Assembly (NCBI RefSeq): GCF_000419525.1
Contig: NZ_ATTE01000001.1
Location: 3,507,501 to 3,571,500 of the forward strand
Direction: 5' to 3'
DNA length: 64,000 nucleotides
From: Leucothrix mucor DSM 2157
Lineage (GTDB): Bacteria > Pseudomonadota > Gammaproteobacteria > Thiotrichales > Thiotrichaceae
Shown one piece after another: positions 35,481 through 44,820 of the stretch. Position 1 is the stretch's first letter; each line of letters opens with the position of its first letter. The notes under the pieces were generated by a model. It did not search any database and had not been told where the DNA came from. It saw only the letters and a list, made by a program, of their open reading frames with translations. Made by a program: the position numbers and the translations under genes.

Positions 35481-36779
35481 TCAGTGCATAGCATCCGGCA
35501 AAAACAGTGCAATCTGAGGAAAATAGAAGATCAGCCCAGCAGTCATAATCATTGCGATAATGAATGGCCACACGCCTTTGAAGATATCAATGAGCGCCAC
35601 ATCATTGCGCGCGGCTTTTACGGTAAAGACATTGACCCCTAGCGGTGGCGACACTAATCCTAGCTCAATCAAAATCACCACCAACACACCGAACCAAATC
35701 AAATCAATGCCTTGAGCCTGTAGCGATGGCAGGAAGATCGGGATAATTAATACCAAGATTCCCAGCGACTCAAAGATCATGCCTAGCAGTAAACACAGCG
35801 CACAGATGGCCAAGACTAATTGCATGCCCGTGATACCATTGTTTTCCAGAATCCCGAGCAGCTCATACGGCAGGCCGCTGATATTCACAAACTGGCTAAA
35901 CACGATAGCGCAGGAGGCGATTGCCATGACCGAGGCGGTGGTTCCGGCAGCGGCCCCAAACACCTCCCGATAGGCTTTGAGCGTGCGCATTTTCCCGCGC
36001 GCTAAAGCAAATAAATACGCACCAAAGGCACCCACGCTGGCGGCTTCGGTGGGCGTGAATACCCCCAGATAAATACCGCCCAGTACTACAATAAACAGCA
36101 CCAAAAAACTGGAAGTGCGGCGTATGGCCAATACCTTATCTGGGGAATACGGGGCCTCATCGGTGGGGATGATCAGCTCTGGCTTTAAGCTCACGCGGAT
36201 ATAGATGGCGAGCATAAACATCAGCATCATCAGCAAGCCTGGCAGCAGACCCGCTATCCACATTCTGCCAATATCTTCTTGGGCGAAAATGCAGTAAATC
36301 ACCATGGGGAAACTGGGCGGTATAAGAATGCCGAGCGTGCCTCCAGCGGCAACTGTACCCGCCGATAAGGAGTCGTGATAACCAAAGCGCCGCATAGGCG
36401 GTATCGCAACACGAGTCATGGTTGCAGCGGTTGCTACTGAGCTACCACTCATAGTGGAAAATACTCCGCAGGCAATGACCGTCGACATGGCCAAGCCACC
36501 CCGTCGCTTGCCCACTAGCGCATTACCTAACTCATAGAGCTCATCGGTAATGCCACTGCGGCGTACCAGTTCACCCATCAAAATAAACACCGGCACCACG
36601 ACCAAGCTGGAGTTGGTGAGCAGCTCCGAAATCTGTTGACCAGCCATATAGGAGGCGGCATCAATTCCACGGTAATAGGCAAAGCCCAGCAAGCCCATGA
36701 CCAGCGTCGCCAATGCCAGCGGTACGCCAAATAAGGTCAAAAACAGTAGCGCGGCAAATCCGACTAAGGCGACCGTCAC
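35481..36779 (-). CDS. TRAP transporter large permease (DctM family)
   Basis: This 432-residue DctM-type subunit has about 12 membrane segments. Family motifs are present: LTNSSLVVVPVFILMGELV, CGVFSTMSGSSVATAATMTR, and TLGILIPPSFPMVIYC. It overlaps the DctQ gene by 4 bases and is the last transporter gene of the operon. The sulfatase gene follows. Compared with the first TRAP system in this window it is clearly a different paralogue, with different loop sequences. Confidence 0.94.
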   Translation of the reverse strand: MTVALVGFAALLFLTLFGVPLALATLVMGLLGFAYYRGIDAASYMAGQQISELLTNSSLVVVPVFILMGELVRRSGITDELYELGNALVGKRRGGLAMSTVIACGVFSTMSGSSVATAATMTRVAIPPMRRFGYHDSLSAGTVAAGGTLGILIPPSFPMVIYCIFAQEDIGRMWIAGLLPGLLMMLMFMLAIYIRVSLKPELIIPTDEAPYSPDKVLAIRRTSSFLVLFIVVLGGIYLGVFTPTEAASVGAFGAYLFALARGKMRTLKAYREVFGAAAGTTASVMAIASCAIVFSQFVNISGLPYELLGILENNGITGMQLVLAICALCLLLGMIFESLGILVLIIPIFLPSLQAQGIDLIWFGVLVVILIELGLVSPPLGVNVFTVKAARNDVALIDIFKGVWPFIIAMIMTAGLIFYFPQIALFLPDAMH

Positions 36780-37234
36780 GCGGAGTCTCTCCCTTGCAAA
36801 TAGGGCTTAACGATTAATACAGCAGAGAGCAAAATAAAGAAGGACACTACCGAGAACACAATGCCAACCGGCAAGTCGAGCACCACAGTGGTTTCATTCG
36901 ACTCCAAGGCTTCATACGCAAATAGCCCAAGGATTCCCGCATATAACAAAGTACCGATTAACTCCAAAGTCGCCACAAAGCCTTCATACTTTTTACCAAG
37001 CCAGCGCTTTAATACACCATGAAACAAATCAACCGTGATATGTCCGCGATTATTATTCACTATGAAAAAGCCAGAACCGATCACTAAGGCCAGCAGACTA
37101 TCGCCGATTTCCGCAGCGCCCCAAATCGGCTTATTAAACACCCAACGCAAAGCCACATCGGCAACCGTCAGCAAGACCAATAGTGTCAAAAACAAAAACG
37201 CCAGCCATTGGCCAAGTTGGTATAACCGCCTCAT
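36776..37234 (-). CDS. TRAP transporter small permease (DctQ family)
   Basis: The 152-residue protein has four membrane segments and the DctQ features FLTLLVLLTVADVALRWVFN and NNNRGHITVDLFHGVL. It is coupled by 4-base overlaps to both the DctP gene upstream and the DctM gene downstream, so all three are expressed together. Confidence 0.92.
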   Translation of the reverse strand: MRRLYQLGQWLAFLFLTLLVLLTVADVALRWVFNKPIWGAAEIGDSLLALVIGSGFFIVNNNRGHITVDLFHGVLKRWLGKKYEGFVATLELIGTLLYAGILGLFAYEALESNETTVVLDLPVGIVFSVVSFFILLSAVLIVKPYLQGRDSA

Positions 37235-38262
37235 TTCACCGCGTCATATTGTTGTTGAAAATAGTCAATAATCTCCGCGCCATCCAAACCTACTTTTTTG
37301 GCTTGCTTATTAAACTCTGCCAGCTGCGGTTTAGCCGCTTCCTGCAAGCTTGCGTAGAAGTCTTCATTCGCCTCATTGATCGTTACGCCAGCCTCAGCCA
37401 TGGTTTTCATGGCGTCATCTGAAACTTGCTCCGCCGCTTTTCCAACCTTGGCCGACAAGGCTTCGCCAGCAAGCTCTCTAACAATGGCCTGATCTTCTTT
37501 TGAAATTTTCTTCCAGGCTCTATCGCCCATAAACAGCGAAAAGCTGGTCGAGGTTGTCGCTTTAGGGAAACGCGTAATGTGCTTAACATAGGCCGAGGCT
37601 TTGAAATCCACCACCGAGCCCGGTGAGATCCCGTAGACCACATCCACCACGCCACGCGCCACCGGCTCACCCACTTTTACCGCAGGGCTAGTGATAGGCG
37701 ACAAACCAAAATCCTTAATATTCACCGCCGCAGAGCCTGGCAAGGCCCAAACTTTCGCCTGCTTAAGTGCCGCCTTACTATTGATTTCATCCCCTAAGGA
37801 ATACAAATGGCCACCGCCAAAATGAAAGCTGGATAAGAACTGCGCACCTTTAAAGTAGCCTTTATCGGCAAGAAACTTATTGTAGGTTCGGTAATGCGCA
37901 ATCGAGGCAGGCTCGGCATCGGAAATCATAAAGGGCAATGAGGAAAACTGAAGTAGCGGCGCTTGCTTCTCGATAAAAATATCGGCGGTAATGGCCAGAT
38001 CAGTAATGCCATTTTTAACCGCATTATATTGCTGTGCCGGTGGCGCTAAACTGCCTGCGGGAATCTCAAAGCTCACTCGTCCTTGCGTAGCTTTTTCAAC
38101 ATCCGTCGCCCACTCTTGCATAATGGCACGGGTGAAATGCGTGGGTGGCAGAAAGATATTTAAGATAAAGGTTTCAGCTTGCACGGCGGTTGCAGAGAGC
38201 AATACGCCGACACTCAACACGCTGTGAATCACTGCGCGCGGCAAGTGGTTTGATAATGTCAT
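37231..38262 (-). CDS. TRAP transporter substrate-binding protein (DctP family)
   Basis: The 343-residue receptor has a signal peptide (AVIHSVLSVGVLLSATAVQA) and mature sequence beginning ETFILNIFLPPTHFTRAIMQ. DctP-like features include GRVSFEIPAGSLAPPAQQYN, LPGSAAVNIKDFG, and ARGVVDVVYGISPGS. Ligand unknown; linkage to a sulfatase/phosphonate hydrolase suggests an organosulfate or phosphonate ester (inference). It is the first gene of the operon, preceded by a 177-base intergenic region that holds its promoter. Confidence 0.9.
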   Translation of the reverse strand: MTLSNHLPRAVIHSVLSVGVLLSATAVQAETFILNIFLPPTHFTRAIMQEWATDVEKATQGRVSFEIPAGSLAPPAQQYNAVKNGITDLAITADIFIEKQAPLLQFSSLPFMISDAEPASIAHYRTYNKFLADKGYFKGAQFLSSFHFGGGHLYSLGDEINSKAALKQAKVWALPGSAAVNIKDFGLSPITSPAVKVGEPVARGVVDVVYGISPGSVVDFKASAYVKHITRFPKATTSTSFSLFMGDRAWKKISKEDQAIVRELAGEALSAKVGKAAEQVSDDAMKTMAEAGVTINEANEDFYASLQEAAKPQLAEFNKQAKKVGLDGAEIIDYFQQQYDAVK

Positions 38263-38439
38263 ACTTTCACTCCTGTCCTTAGATGTGCTTTAGTAATCGT
38301 CTCATCATACGCCTTTCGATGAGCTATTTTTAACCGACTTAAACTAGACTGGTGATTTATTTTTTATACTCATTGTTATCACTTCAGCTTAACAAAACCG
38401 TTACTTTAAGCAAATGTTAGATGGACACATTACTAATAC

Positions 38440-39360
38440 TTAAATCACCAAACGCCCCTTCGCCTCCGCAATTCCCACCGACAATACACAGCCCGAATTA
38501 AACGCCAAATAGTCACTTTGAATGCCATCAGAAAACACCACGCCCTCCTCCGGCATTAAGGACTCCAACTTCAGTGGCGAACCTGCTTCCATTGAGCCAA
38601 ACACTAAACTAGTCCCGGTGGTTCGGCTAGGAAACGGCTCACGCACCGCAAACTGTAATCGCTCCGCCTGCCAATCAAAGCCCTGACTCATCTCACTTGT
38701 CATAGAGCCAGCTACGCCTGCGGCACCGGCTAAAATCGACTGCAACCAACCGGTCGAACCAAGCCCCGTCGAGACAATAATACCTGAGGAGGATTGGGTT
38801 TCCTCCTTGCCATTCCAGTGCATGACATAACGCGCCGAGGTATGCGTTTTGGGGCCGATAAATAAATCATTCACCGCCAGCATGCGTTGCCCGTCATTGG
38901 TTTTGGCTTCGGCAAAGGTGATGGCTTTGCTGTCGCCCTTGCCTGCCATCGTGCGCTTGACGATAGACTTTAAGTCGCGCATTCCAAAAGGCAATAAGCG
39001 CCCATCCCAACGTACCGGATCAGGATTAATGGCAATCACCGGCTGCCCATCAAGGTATTTTAAGGTGTTGGCAACCAGCCCATCCTGACCGATCACCACC
39101 ACAATATCTTGCGGACTAAATTGATAATTGGGCAAAAAGCCACGCTCCAATAACTGAAAGCGCCCCAGTGCTTTTAAGGTTTGCTCAGCATCCTGCAAAC
39201 ACTGCTGATAACGGGCATTCTCATCGAAATAATCCTGCCCATCGGCGTGATTGTGCTCCAGATAAAAGCGCGCTTGCGGCCAGGTGTTAAAGCGCTCCAC
39301 CAACTCCTGCAAGCGGGTTTTACGGCTCACCACCACAAATCGAAACGGTTGATCACTCAT
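38440..39360 (-). CDS. NAD kinase-like protein with altered GGDGT motif
   Basis: The 306-residue protein has the two-domain NAD kinase/diacylglycerol-kinase-like fold: IVVVIGQDGLVANTLKYL, PVIAINPDPVRWDG, the NDLFIGPKTHTSARY block, and SSGIIVSTGLGSTGWL followed by glycine-rich turns. The usual GGDGT nucleotide motif is GQDGL here and the NE-type pair is ND, so it may not be a classical NAD kinase. Its ATG overlaps the SPFH gene stop in a TAATG arrangement, and the pair is divergent from nrtR. A role in NAD(P) metabolism is therefore likely, but the substrate is not established. Confidence 0.8.
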   Translation of the reverse strand: MSDQPFRFVVVSRKTRLQELVERFNTWPQARFYLEHNHADGQDYFDENARYQQCLQDAEQTLKALGRFQLLERGFLPNYQFSPQDIVVVIGQDGLVANTLKYLDGQPVIAINPDPVRWDGRLLPFGMRDLKSIVKRTMAGKGDSKAITFAEAKTNDGQRMLAVNDLFIGPKTHTSARYVMHWNGKEETQSSSGIIVSTGLGSTGWLQSILAGAAGVAGSMTSEMSQGFDWQAERLQFAVREPFPSRTTGTSLVFGSMEAGSPLKLESLMPEEGVVFSDGIQSDYLAFNSGCVLSVGIAEAKGRLVI

Positions 39361-40379
39361 TAGCGGGCCGCCTTTTTCATCATTTGTGAGAACATATCGG
39401 GCGAGATATTTAACTCACCGATCTTGGCTGCGTTTTGCGCTAAGGCCTCGAAGGCCACGGCCATTAATTGCTCCGGCTGCATATTGGCCAAGGCTAATGC
39501 TTTTAAGTTTTCAACCGGCAACTCGCGGAATGCTTTCATCTGCTGAGTGGTGGCATAGGCTTCGGCATCGGCCTCTTGCTTGCGGTTTTCCACGCTCAAC
39601 ACCACCAAACCTTTGCGCTGCTGCTCGGCGGCAATTTCACCCTCCAAACGCTCACGGGCAGTTTCAGCTTTAGCCCGTAATAAAGTGCGCTCATTCTGCA
39701 TCCGCGACTCGGCAATTTCCTGTTCTTTGGTTTGCACGGTTAAAGCGGTTTGTAACTCCGCTTCTTTAATAGTCAACTCTTGCTCGACTGCCGATTTACG
39801 ACGCGCATAAATGGCATCGTCGGACTCTTTTAAAATCGACTCCCGCACCTCTGCCTCCAAAGCTCGCGAGGTATCTTTAGTCGGTGAAATCGCGGTAATC
39901 GAGGTATCCAAAATGCTCACACCCAAGTCAGATAAGGCAGTTTGCTCATACAACTCAGTCTTGATGATCTGCACCAAGGTCTGCCCCAACTTCAAGGCTT
40001 GGCGCAAGCTGGAAGCCTGCACTTTGTTTTGAATAATGGTTTGCACCGAACGAATCACCCGATCACTCAAGGTCAAGGGATCTTCTGAGACATAGCTTTT
40101 ACCATCCGCTTTCAAGGTGAAATTCAACATTTCAGCGGTGCGCTCAGGATCAATAATCCGATAGCTGATTTGCCCTTGCACCTGAATCGTCTGAAAGTCA
40201 GCCGACTGCAAATTGAATATAAACGGCGCTTCCTGTGCATTAACCGGCACAGTGGCGATTGAGGTGGTGGCTGCATTGTAGAAAAAGCTTAAGCCTTTGC
40301 CCTTTTGGCGTACCCGCCCTTTAACGGTTTTAAAAACGAAAGTGGATGAATCTGCTTTGAAATATGGAATACCAAACAT
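39360..40379 (-). CDS. SPFH (Band 7)-domain protein
   Basis: The 339-residue protein has an SPFH/prohibitin core (YFKADSSTFVFKTVKGRVRQ, IQVQGQISYRIIDPERTAEM, LSDLGVSILDTSITAISPT), then a long coiled-coil rich in Glu, Ala and Arg (about residues 180-275), and a C-terminal oligomerisation segment. No N-terminal membrane segment or signal is evident, unlike HflK or stomatin. AAAGGAG precedes the ATG. It is cotranscribed with the NAD-kinase-like gene, with which it may form a complex (inference), and is probably controlled by NrtR through sites upstream. Confidence 0.88.
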   Translation of the reverse strand: MFGIPYFKADSSTFVFKTVKGRVRQKGKGLSFFYNAATTSIATVPVNAQEAPFIFNLQSADFQTIQVQGQISYRIIDPERTAEMLNFTLKADGKSYVSEDPLTLSDRVIRSVQTIIQNKVQASSLRQALKLGQTLVQIIKTELYEQTALSDLGVSILDTSITAISPTKDTSRALEAEVRESILKESDDAIYARRKSAVEQELTIKEAELQTALTVQTKEQEIAESRMQNERTLLRAKAETARERLEGEIAAEQQRKGLVVLSVENRKQEADAEAYATTQQMKAFRELPVENLKALALANMQPEQLMAVAFEALAQNAAKIGELNISPDMFSQMMKKAAR

Positions 40380-40393
40380 GACATTGCTCCTTT

Positions 40394-40470
40394 AGTGTCT
40401 ATTTGTCACTTGTGAAATAATAGTGTCGTATAGACCCTATCCTGTCAAGCACAAAGTGTCGTAAGGACAC
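40394..40470. promoter_or_regulatory. Candidate NrtR operators
   Basis: GTGTCGTAAGGACAC at 40456-40470 is a perfect 5-bp inverted repeat with a 5-base spacer. A near copy, GTGTCGTATAGACCC, is at 40423-40437, and a weaker one, AGTGTCTATTTGTCACT, at 40394-40410. They fill the divergent gap between the SPFH gene and nrtR. NrtR is a known NAD-metabolism repressor binding palindromes of this kind; binding here is inferred. Confidence 0.65.
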
Positions 40471-40534
40471 AATTAAATTGAAATCTCCCGAACAGCTGGT
40501 TAGGATGTGCAAAACCTTTACGAGCGGATCAACC

Positions 40535-41248
40535 ATGAGCGAGCAGGAATTTCTGGATAATTACGACCAACACGCCTTTGATGCCCCACTGATTAGCGTG
40601 GACTCAGTGTTATTCACGTATCACGAAGCAGTACTGAAAGTACTATTGGTACTGCGCTCCAATCATCCCGACCAAGGCTTGTGGGGCTTACCCGGTGGCT
40701 TTGTAAATCTTCAGCAGGATCAAACCCTTGAAGACACGGTACGGCGTAATCTGAAAGAAAAAACGGATGTAGTACCACCCTATATTGAACAGCTAAAAAC
40801 CATTGGCAATGCCTCGCGCGATAAACGGGGTTGGTCGGTAACTGTGGCCTATACCGCGCTGATCGCACATCAGGACTGCGAAGCACGCATTAGTAGTGTG
40901 TCGGATGCTAAATGGGTGGCGGTAGATGCCTTGCCTGAGATGACATTAGCCTTTGATCATGCGCAGATTGTGGAGCAAGCGCTGGAGCGGCTCCGGCAAA
41001 AGGCGTTGTACTCGATAGTGCCGGCTTATGCCTTACCGGAGAAATTCACGCTGCCGGAGCTGCAACATTTACATGAAGTATTGATTGGCAAGCCGCTGCA
41101 AAAGAAATCATTCCGCCGCCGGATTGAGCAAGCGGAATTATTGATTGATGCCGGTGAGAAGCGCCATGAAGGTGGCCGCCCCGCTTCCTTGTACCAAATG
41201 AAAGCAATGTCGGGCGAGTACACCTTTGTGCGCAATTTAGAGGGTTAA
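40535..41248 (+). CDS. nrtR: NrtR-type regulator (Nudix fused to winged helix)
   Basis: The protein has an N-terminal Nudix-like domain (LISVDSVLFTYHEAVLKVLLV, LWGLPGGFVNL) whose Nudix box is degenerate (RRNLKEKT in place of REUxEE), so it should sense rather than hydrolyse. It has a C-terminal winged helix (FTLPELQHLHEVLIGKPLQK, KSFRRRIEQAELL). This is the NrtR architecture, known to control NAD genes in response to ADP-ribose. The start is placed at ATG 40535. In-frame TTG 40478 and ATG 40505 are also possible; the former lies 8 bases after the operator. It is divergent from SPFH and NAD-kinase-like genes and convergent with an SLC13 transporter. Confidence 0.85.
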   Translation: MSEQEFLDNYDQHAFDAPLISVDSVLFTYHEAVLKVLLVLRSNHPDQGLWGLPGGFVNLQQDQTLEDTVRRNLKEKTDVVPPYIEQLKTIGNASRDKRGWSVTVAYTALIAHQDCEARISSVSDAKWVAVDALPEMTLAFDHAQIVEQALERLRQKALYSIVPAYALPEKFTLPELQHLHEVLIGKPLQKKSFRRRIEQAELLIDAGEKRHEGGRPASLYQMKAMSGEYTFVRNLEG

Positions 41249-41260
41249 CTCACCCTCAGG

Positions 41261-43027
41261 TTAAAATGACCAAAACAATAAAATGGTTGGAATTGTCACC
41301 GCGCCCACGATCAAATTCATCGGCACTCCAATGCGCAGGTAATCCGTAAAGCGATAGCCGCCCGGCCCATACACCATTAGATTAGTTTGATAGCCAATCG
41401 GTGTCATAAAGCTGGCCGACGCGGCGAACATAATCGCAATGGCAAAGGGCATCATACTCACGCCCATTTGCTCAGCTAGTGCGCTGCAAATAGGGAACAT
41501 TAGAATCGCAGCGGCGTTATTGGTAATGACTTCGGTAAAGATCGAAGTCAACGCATACACCATAATCAATGCCAGTAAGGGCGTAAGGTGGTCGCTGGCC
41601 ATTAAGCCATCAGCCACAGCACTAGCCGCGCCGGTAGTTTCCAGCGCTTTACCGAGTGCGAACGACGCACCAATCACCGATAGCACCGTAAAATCAATCG
41701 AGCGCCTGGCCAGTCCCGCATTCATACAGCCAGTCAGCAACATCGCCCCAGCGGCTAACCACGAAGCCTGAATAATCGGAATGATCTCAAAGGCACTCAT
41801 CAATACCATCAAGGCCATAATTGCCAAAGCCAATTTCGCTTTAGTAAAGTTCGGCGGACTGGAGTCTTCCAACGCGCTCACCAACAGGAAGTCTCTGCGA
41901 AACCGGTACTGATTGGCAAACTCTTTGCCCGCTTCCAGCAATAAAGTATCACCGACTTGTAGTTGCGAATGCAGACCTTTATTCGGCAGATTACTGCTAT
42001 TTCCGCGCGAGACGGATAACACCACGGCTTGATAGTTGCCAAGGAAATCACAAGCCTGCACCGTCATCCCTAAAAAAGGAAACTCTGGGCCAATCACTGC
42101 TTCAACCAAGCGCCGCCGAAAGTGCGCAATGTTTAACTTATGAATATCGGCATTGGCCGGCTTGAGCCCGTTAATACTACGCAGCTCATGGGCGCAACGC
42201 GGTGCACCGATGAATGACAAGCTATCGCCAGTGCGCAACACAAAATCAGCGGCGGGGCTTTGCATAATGTCGCCATCACGCTCCAGCTCGACCAGATAGC
42301 CGTGCGCTAATGCAGAAAGCCCCGCACTGGATAACGTTTTGTTATTTAAGGTCTTGCCATCCACCACCATCGTGACATGGTATTCGCGAATTTTATCCAA
42401 GTCGGTCGCGACGCCTTTGCTATCGGGCAATAAGCGATTACCAGCCAGTAGCAGAAAGCAGCCACCCGTTAACACCACAATCAAGCCAACGCCAGTGACA
42501 TCAAACATGCCGAGACCAGGGTGACCTGTTTTTTGTAATAAGCCATCGACCACCAAATTAGTGCTAGTGCCGATTAAGGTACAAGTTCCACCCAAAATGG
42601 CGGTATAGCTTAGCGGTAAGAGCAGCTTAGAAGGAGGCAGACGCAAGCGCTGGCACCACTCCTGAATCGCCGGAATTAACATGGCGACTACGGTGGTATT
42701 ATTTAGAAAGGCACTGAGTAACGCCGTCGGTAAGAACATACGCAACTGCGCGCCCCGCACACCGGAAGGTTGCCCCAACAGCCGATGCGTAATGTATTGA
42801 ATGGCACCCGTTTCACGCAAACCAGCAGCCACTACATACAGGGCGGCGATAGTCATTAAACCGGTATTCCCAAAGCCTGCAAAAGCCTCGCTTGGGGTCA
42901 GAATACCGCTGACCATAAGCACGACCATGGCGGCCATTAAAATCAAATCCGCTGCAATTTTCGACAGCGCTAAAAAACCAAAAACCACCAGTACCAATAC
43001 AATGACAAACACACCTGACAAGGTCAT
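41261..43027 (-). CDS. SLC13-family permease with TrkA-C domains
   Basis: This is a roughly 588-residue transporter starting at ATG 43027 (AAGGAA upstream). N-terminal helices carry GFGNTGLMTIAALYVVAAGL and LSAFLNNTTVVAMLIP. A cytoplasmic middle section about residues 200-380 has two RCK_C/TrkA-C repeats (DFVLRTGDSLSFIGAPRC, LQVGDTLLLEAGKEF). C-terminal helices contain FTEVITNNAAAILMFPI and MTPIGYQTNLMVYGPGGY. Such proteins import sulfate, dicarboxylates or similar anions with sodium; the substrate cannot be told. A clear terminator lies just upstream, so it is transcribed separately from the monooxygenase. Confidence 0.9.
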   Translation of the reverse strand: MTLSGVFVIVLVLVVFGFLALSKIAADLILMAAMVVLMVSGILTPSEAFAGFGNTGLMTIAALYVVAAGLRETGAIQYITHRLLGQPSGVRGAQLRMFLPTALLSAFLNNTTVVAMLIPAIQEWCQRLRLPPSKLLLPLSYTAILGGTCTLIGTSTNLVVDGLLQKTGHPGLGMFDVTGVGLIVVLTGGCFLLLAGNRLLPDSKGVATDLDKIREYHVTMVVDGKTLNNKTLSSAGLSALAHGYLVELERDGDIMQSPAADFVLRTGDSLSFIGAPRCAHELRSINGLKPANADIHKLNIAHFRRRLVEAVIGPEFPFLGMTVQACDFLGNYQAVVLSVSRGNSSNLPNKGLHSQLQVGDTLLLEAGKEFANQYRFRRDFLLVSALEDSSPPNFTKAKLALAIMALMVLMSAFEIIPIIQASWLAAGAMLLTGCMNAGLARRSIDFTVLSVIGASFALGKALETTGAASAVADGLMASDHLTPLLALIMVYALTSIFTEVITNNAAAILMFPICSALAEQMGVSMMPFAIAIMFAASASFMTPIGYQTNLMVYGPGGYRFTDYLRIGVPMNLIVGAVTIPTILLFWSF

Positions 43028-43060
43028 GCCTGAATTTCCTTCTATACACACCCGAAGTTT

Positions 43061-43091
43061 AAAAAACCGCCAAAACCCGAGGCTGTGGCGG
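43061..43091 (-). terminator. Intrinsic terminator on the minus strand
   Basis: CCGCCA and TGGCGG form a 6-bp stem with a 13-base loop, followed on the minus strand by six T residues. It lies downstream of the monooxygenase gene and upstream of the SLC13 gene. Confidence 0.75.
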
Positions 43092-43227
43092 CTACAATTT
43101 GTTCACAGCCGTAGCCATTAACGCTGTGCGCTCTTCCGTAACGGCTTGCAGTTTTTAGGGGCAAATGTGTCTGGAGATTGGCTTATCATCCTGCAACAAA
43201 AGGGTCTTGTCGAGCGGATTATTAATA

Positions 43228-44820
43228 CTAATTTGCGGCTGGTTTTGTAGGTGGGAAAATGCAGTTTTCGAAGTAGTTTTGTACTTCATCCAGCGCCAGA
43301 TTGGAGGAAATCAGCACGATGTAATTATCGGGGCGAAGCAGTAATTTAAACGGCTCAATAGAGCCAAAAATCTCAGTTACTTCCGGCGTTAGCGGGATGA
43401 TATTCAAATCCATTTGCTGGCCATATCCCTCTGTTATTCTCTCTGCCAAATTATGCAGCTCGTAATGCGCTTCCGGATTATTTGAAAACACCATTAAATG
43501 GAACTTTGGCAAACTCAGACGCCAGTAAATATTCATTTCATTAAGCAGGAAATACGGCATGCGATCACCTGCTTTCACTTCAAACTCAGATGAATTAAGC
43601 GACTGACTTAAGCGATGACCTTGGTAGTGAATATCAATCTCAGAGACCAGCTGAAAGATAAACTCCCGTGTGGCTTTAAAGCGCGTAATGATATTCGCCA
43701 GCACCGGCACAATGTTTTCCCGCAAGAAACGGAAATACCAACGATTACTGGCTGCCACTTCAAAGAACTGATCGGTAGACTGCAGCAGTCGCTTGGCGTT
43801 GGCTAAGCGCTCTTCATTATAGGTTTCCAGCAGCTCGCTAGTGGCATCACCACGCAACACAAATGCCAGCTTCCATGCCAGATTATAGGCATCCTGAATA
43901 CCGGTATTCATACCCTGCCCGCCAGCAGGAGTGTGTACATGTGCCGCATCGCCTGCCAGAAAACAGCGGCCTTTATAAAATGGTTCAGCATGACGGGTAT
44001 GCACTTTATAACTGGAGTACCAACGCAAGCGGTGAATCTCCAGCGGGCGCTGTACCAGGTCACTAACGGTCTGTTGGATTTGCTCAAAACTGGGAGGCTG
44101 ATCGGTACTCTTGGCAGTCTCTGGTAAGCTACCAATTAAGCGCCAATGCCGATTCTCATGCATTGGAAACATCAGCACAAAGGCATTTGCGCCGAGGTTA
44201 ACGTAAAACGTCGCGGGGCTTGCCTGAAAGCTCATATCTACATCGGCGACATAAAACTGACGGGGATCGGTTGAGCCGAGAAATGGTAGCTTTAGGAAGT
44301 TGCGGGTTGGGCTGCCCGCGCCATCACAACCCACTAAATAATTGGCTTCTATGACTTGGCTCTCGCCATCTTCTGACTGCAGTACCGCACTCACAGTATC
44401 CTCATCTTGCGAGAGGCCGACCAGCTCAGTGTTCCATAATACCTCTTGGCCACCAGCCTGCAGTTTGGAGTACAGCAGTCGTTCATTTTTGCTTTGCTCG
44501 TAAACCAACACATAAGGAAACGGGCTAAGCTCACCCCCAAAATCGGAGAAATCCAATTGGCCGATGGTTTTACCGGCATTCAGAATGCTGGCCTTCTGCA
44601 AGATTTCACCATCGGCAACCGCTGGCCAAGCCAACCCCAGCTGATCATAAATCTCTAAGGAGCGCGCCTGTAACACCATGGCTTTGGAAAATGGCGTTAC
44701 ACCAGCCTTACGATCAATGATGACGAAATCAATATCATAACGCTGTAACTGCAATGCCAGTGACAAGCCCGTTGGGCCTGCACCGACGATTATAACCTGT
44801 GTGTTAAGGATACTCTTCAC
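43228..44820 (-). CDS. FAD-dependent aromatic-ring-hydroxylase-type monooxygenase
   Basis: This is a roughly 530-residue flavoprotein of the PheA/TfdB (FAD_binding_3) type. It has the Rossmann motif VIIVGAGPTGLSLAL near residue 10, YLVGCDGAGSPTR in the middle, and RCFLAGDAAHVHTPAGGQGM with NTGIQDAYNLAWKLA. The start is set at GTG 44820, preceded by GGAG and overlapping the end of the GFA gene by 17 bases; an ATG at 44844 lacks a ribosome-binding site. Members hydroxylate phenolic or other aromatic rings with NAD(P)H. The substrate is not readable. It is coupled with the GFA-family gene. Confidence 0.88.
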   Translation of the reverse strand: MKSILNTQVIIVGAGPTGLSLALQLQRYDIDFVIIDRKAGVTPFSKAMVLQARSLEIYDQLGLAWPAVADGEILQKASILNAGKTIGQLDFSDFGGELSPFPYVLVYEQSKNERLLYSKLQAGGQEVLWNTELVGLSQDEDTVSAVLQSEDGESQVIEANYLVGCDGAGSPTRNFLKLPFLGSTDPRQFYVADVDMSFQASPATFYVNLGANAFVLMFPMHENRHWRLIGSLPETAKSTDQPPSFEQIQQTVSDLVQRPLEIHRLRWYSSYKVHTRHAEPFYKGRCFLAGDAAHVHTPAGGQGMNTGIQDAYNLAWKLAFVLRGDATSELLETYNEERLANAKRLLQSTDQFFEVAASNRWYFRFLRENIVPVLANIITRFKATREFIFQLVSEIDIHYQGHRLSQSLNSSEFEVKAGDRMPYFLLNEMNIYWRLSLPKFHLMVFSNNPEAHYELHNLAERITEGYGQQMDLNIIPLTPEVTEIFGSIEPFKLLLRPDNYIVLISSNLALDEVQNYFENCIFPPTKPAAN

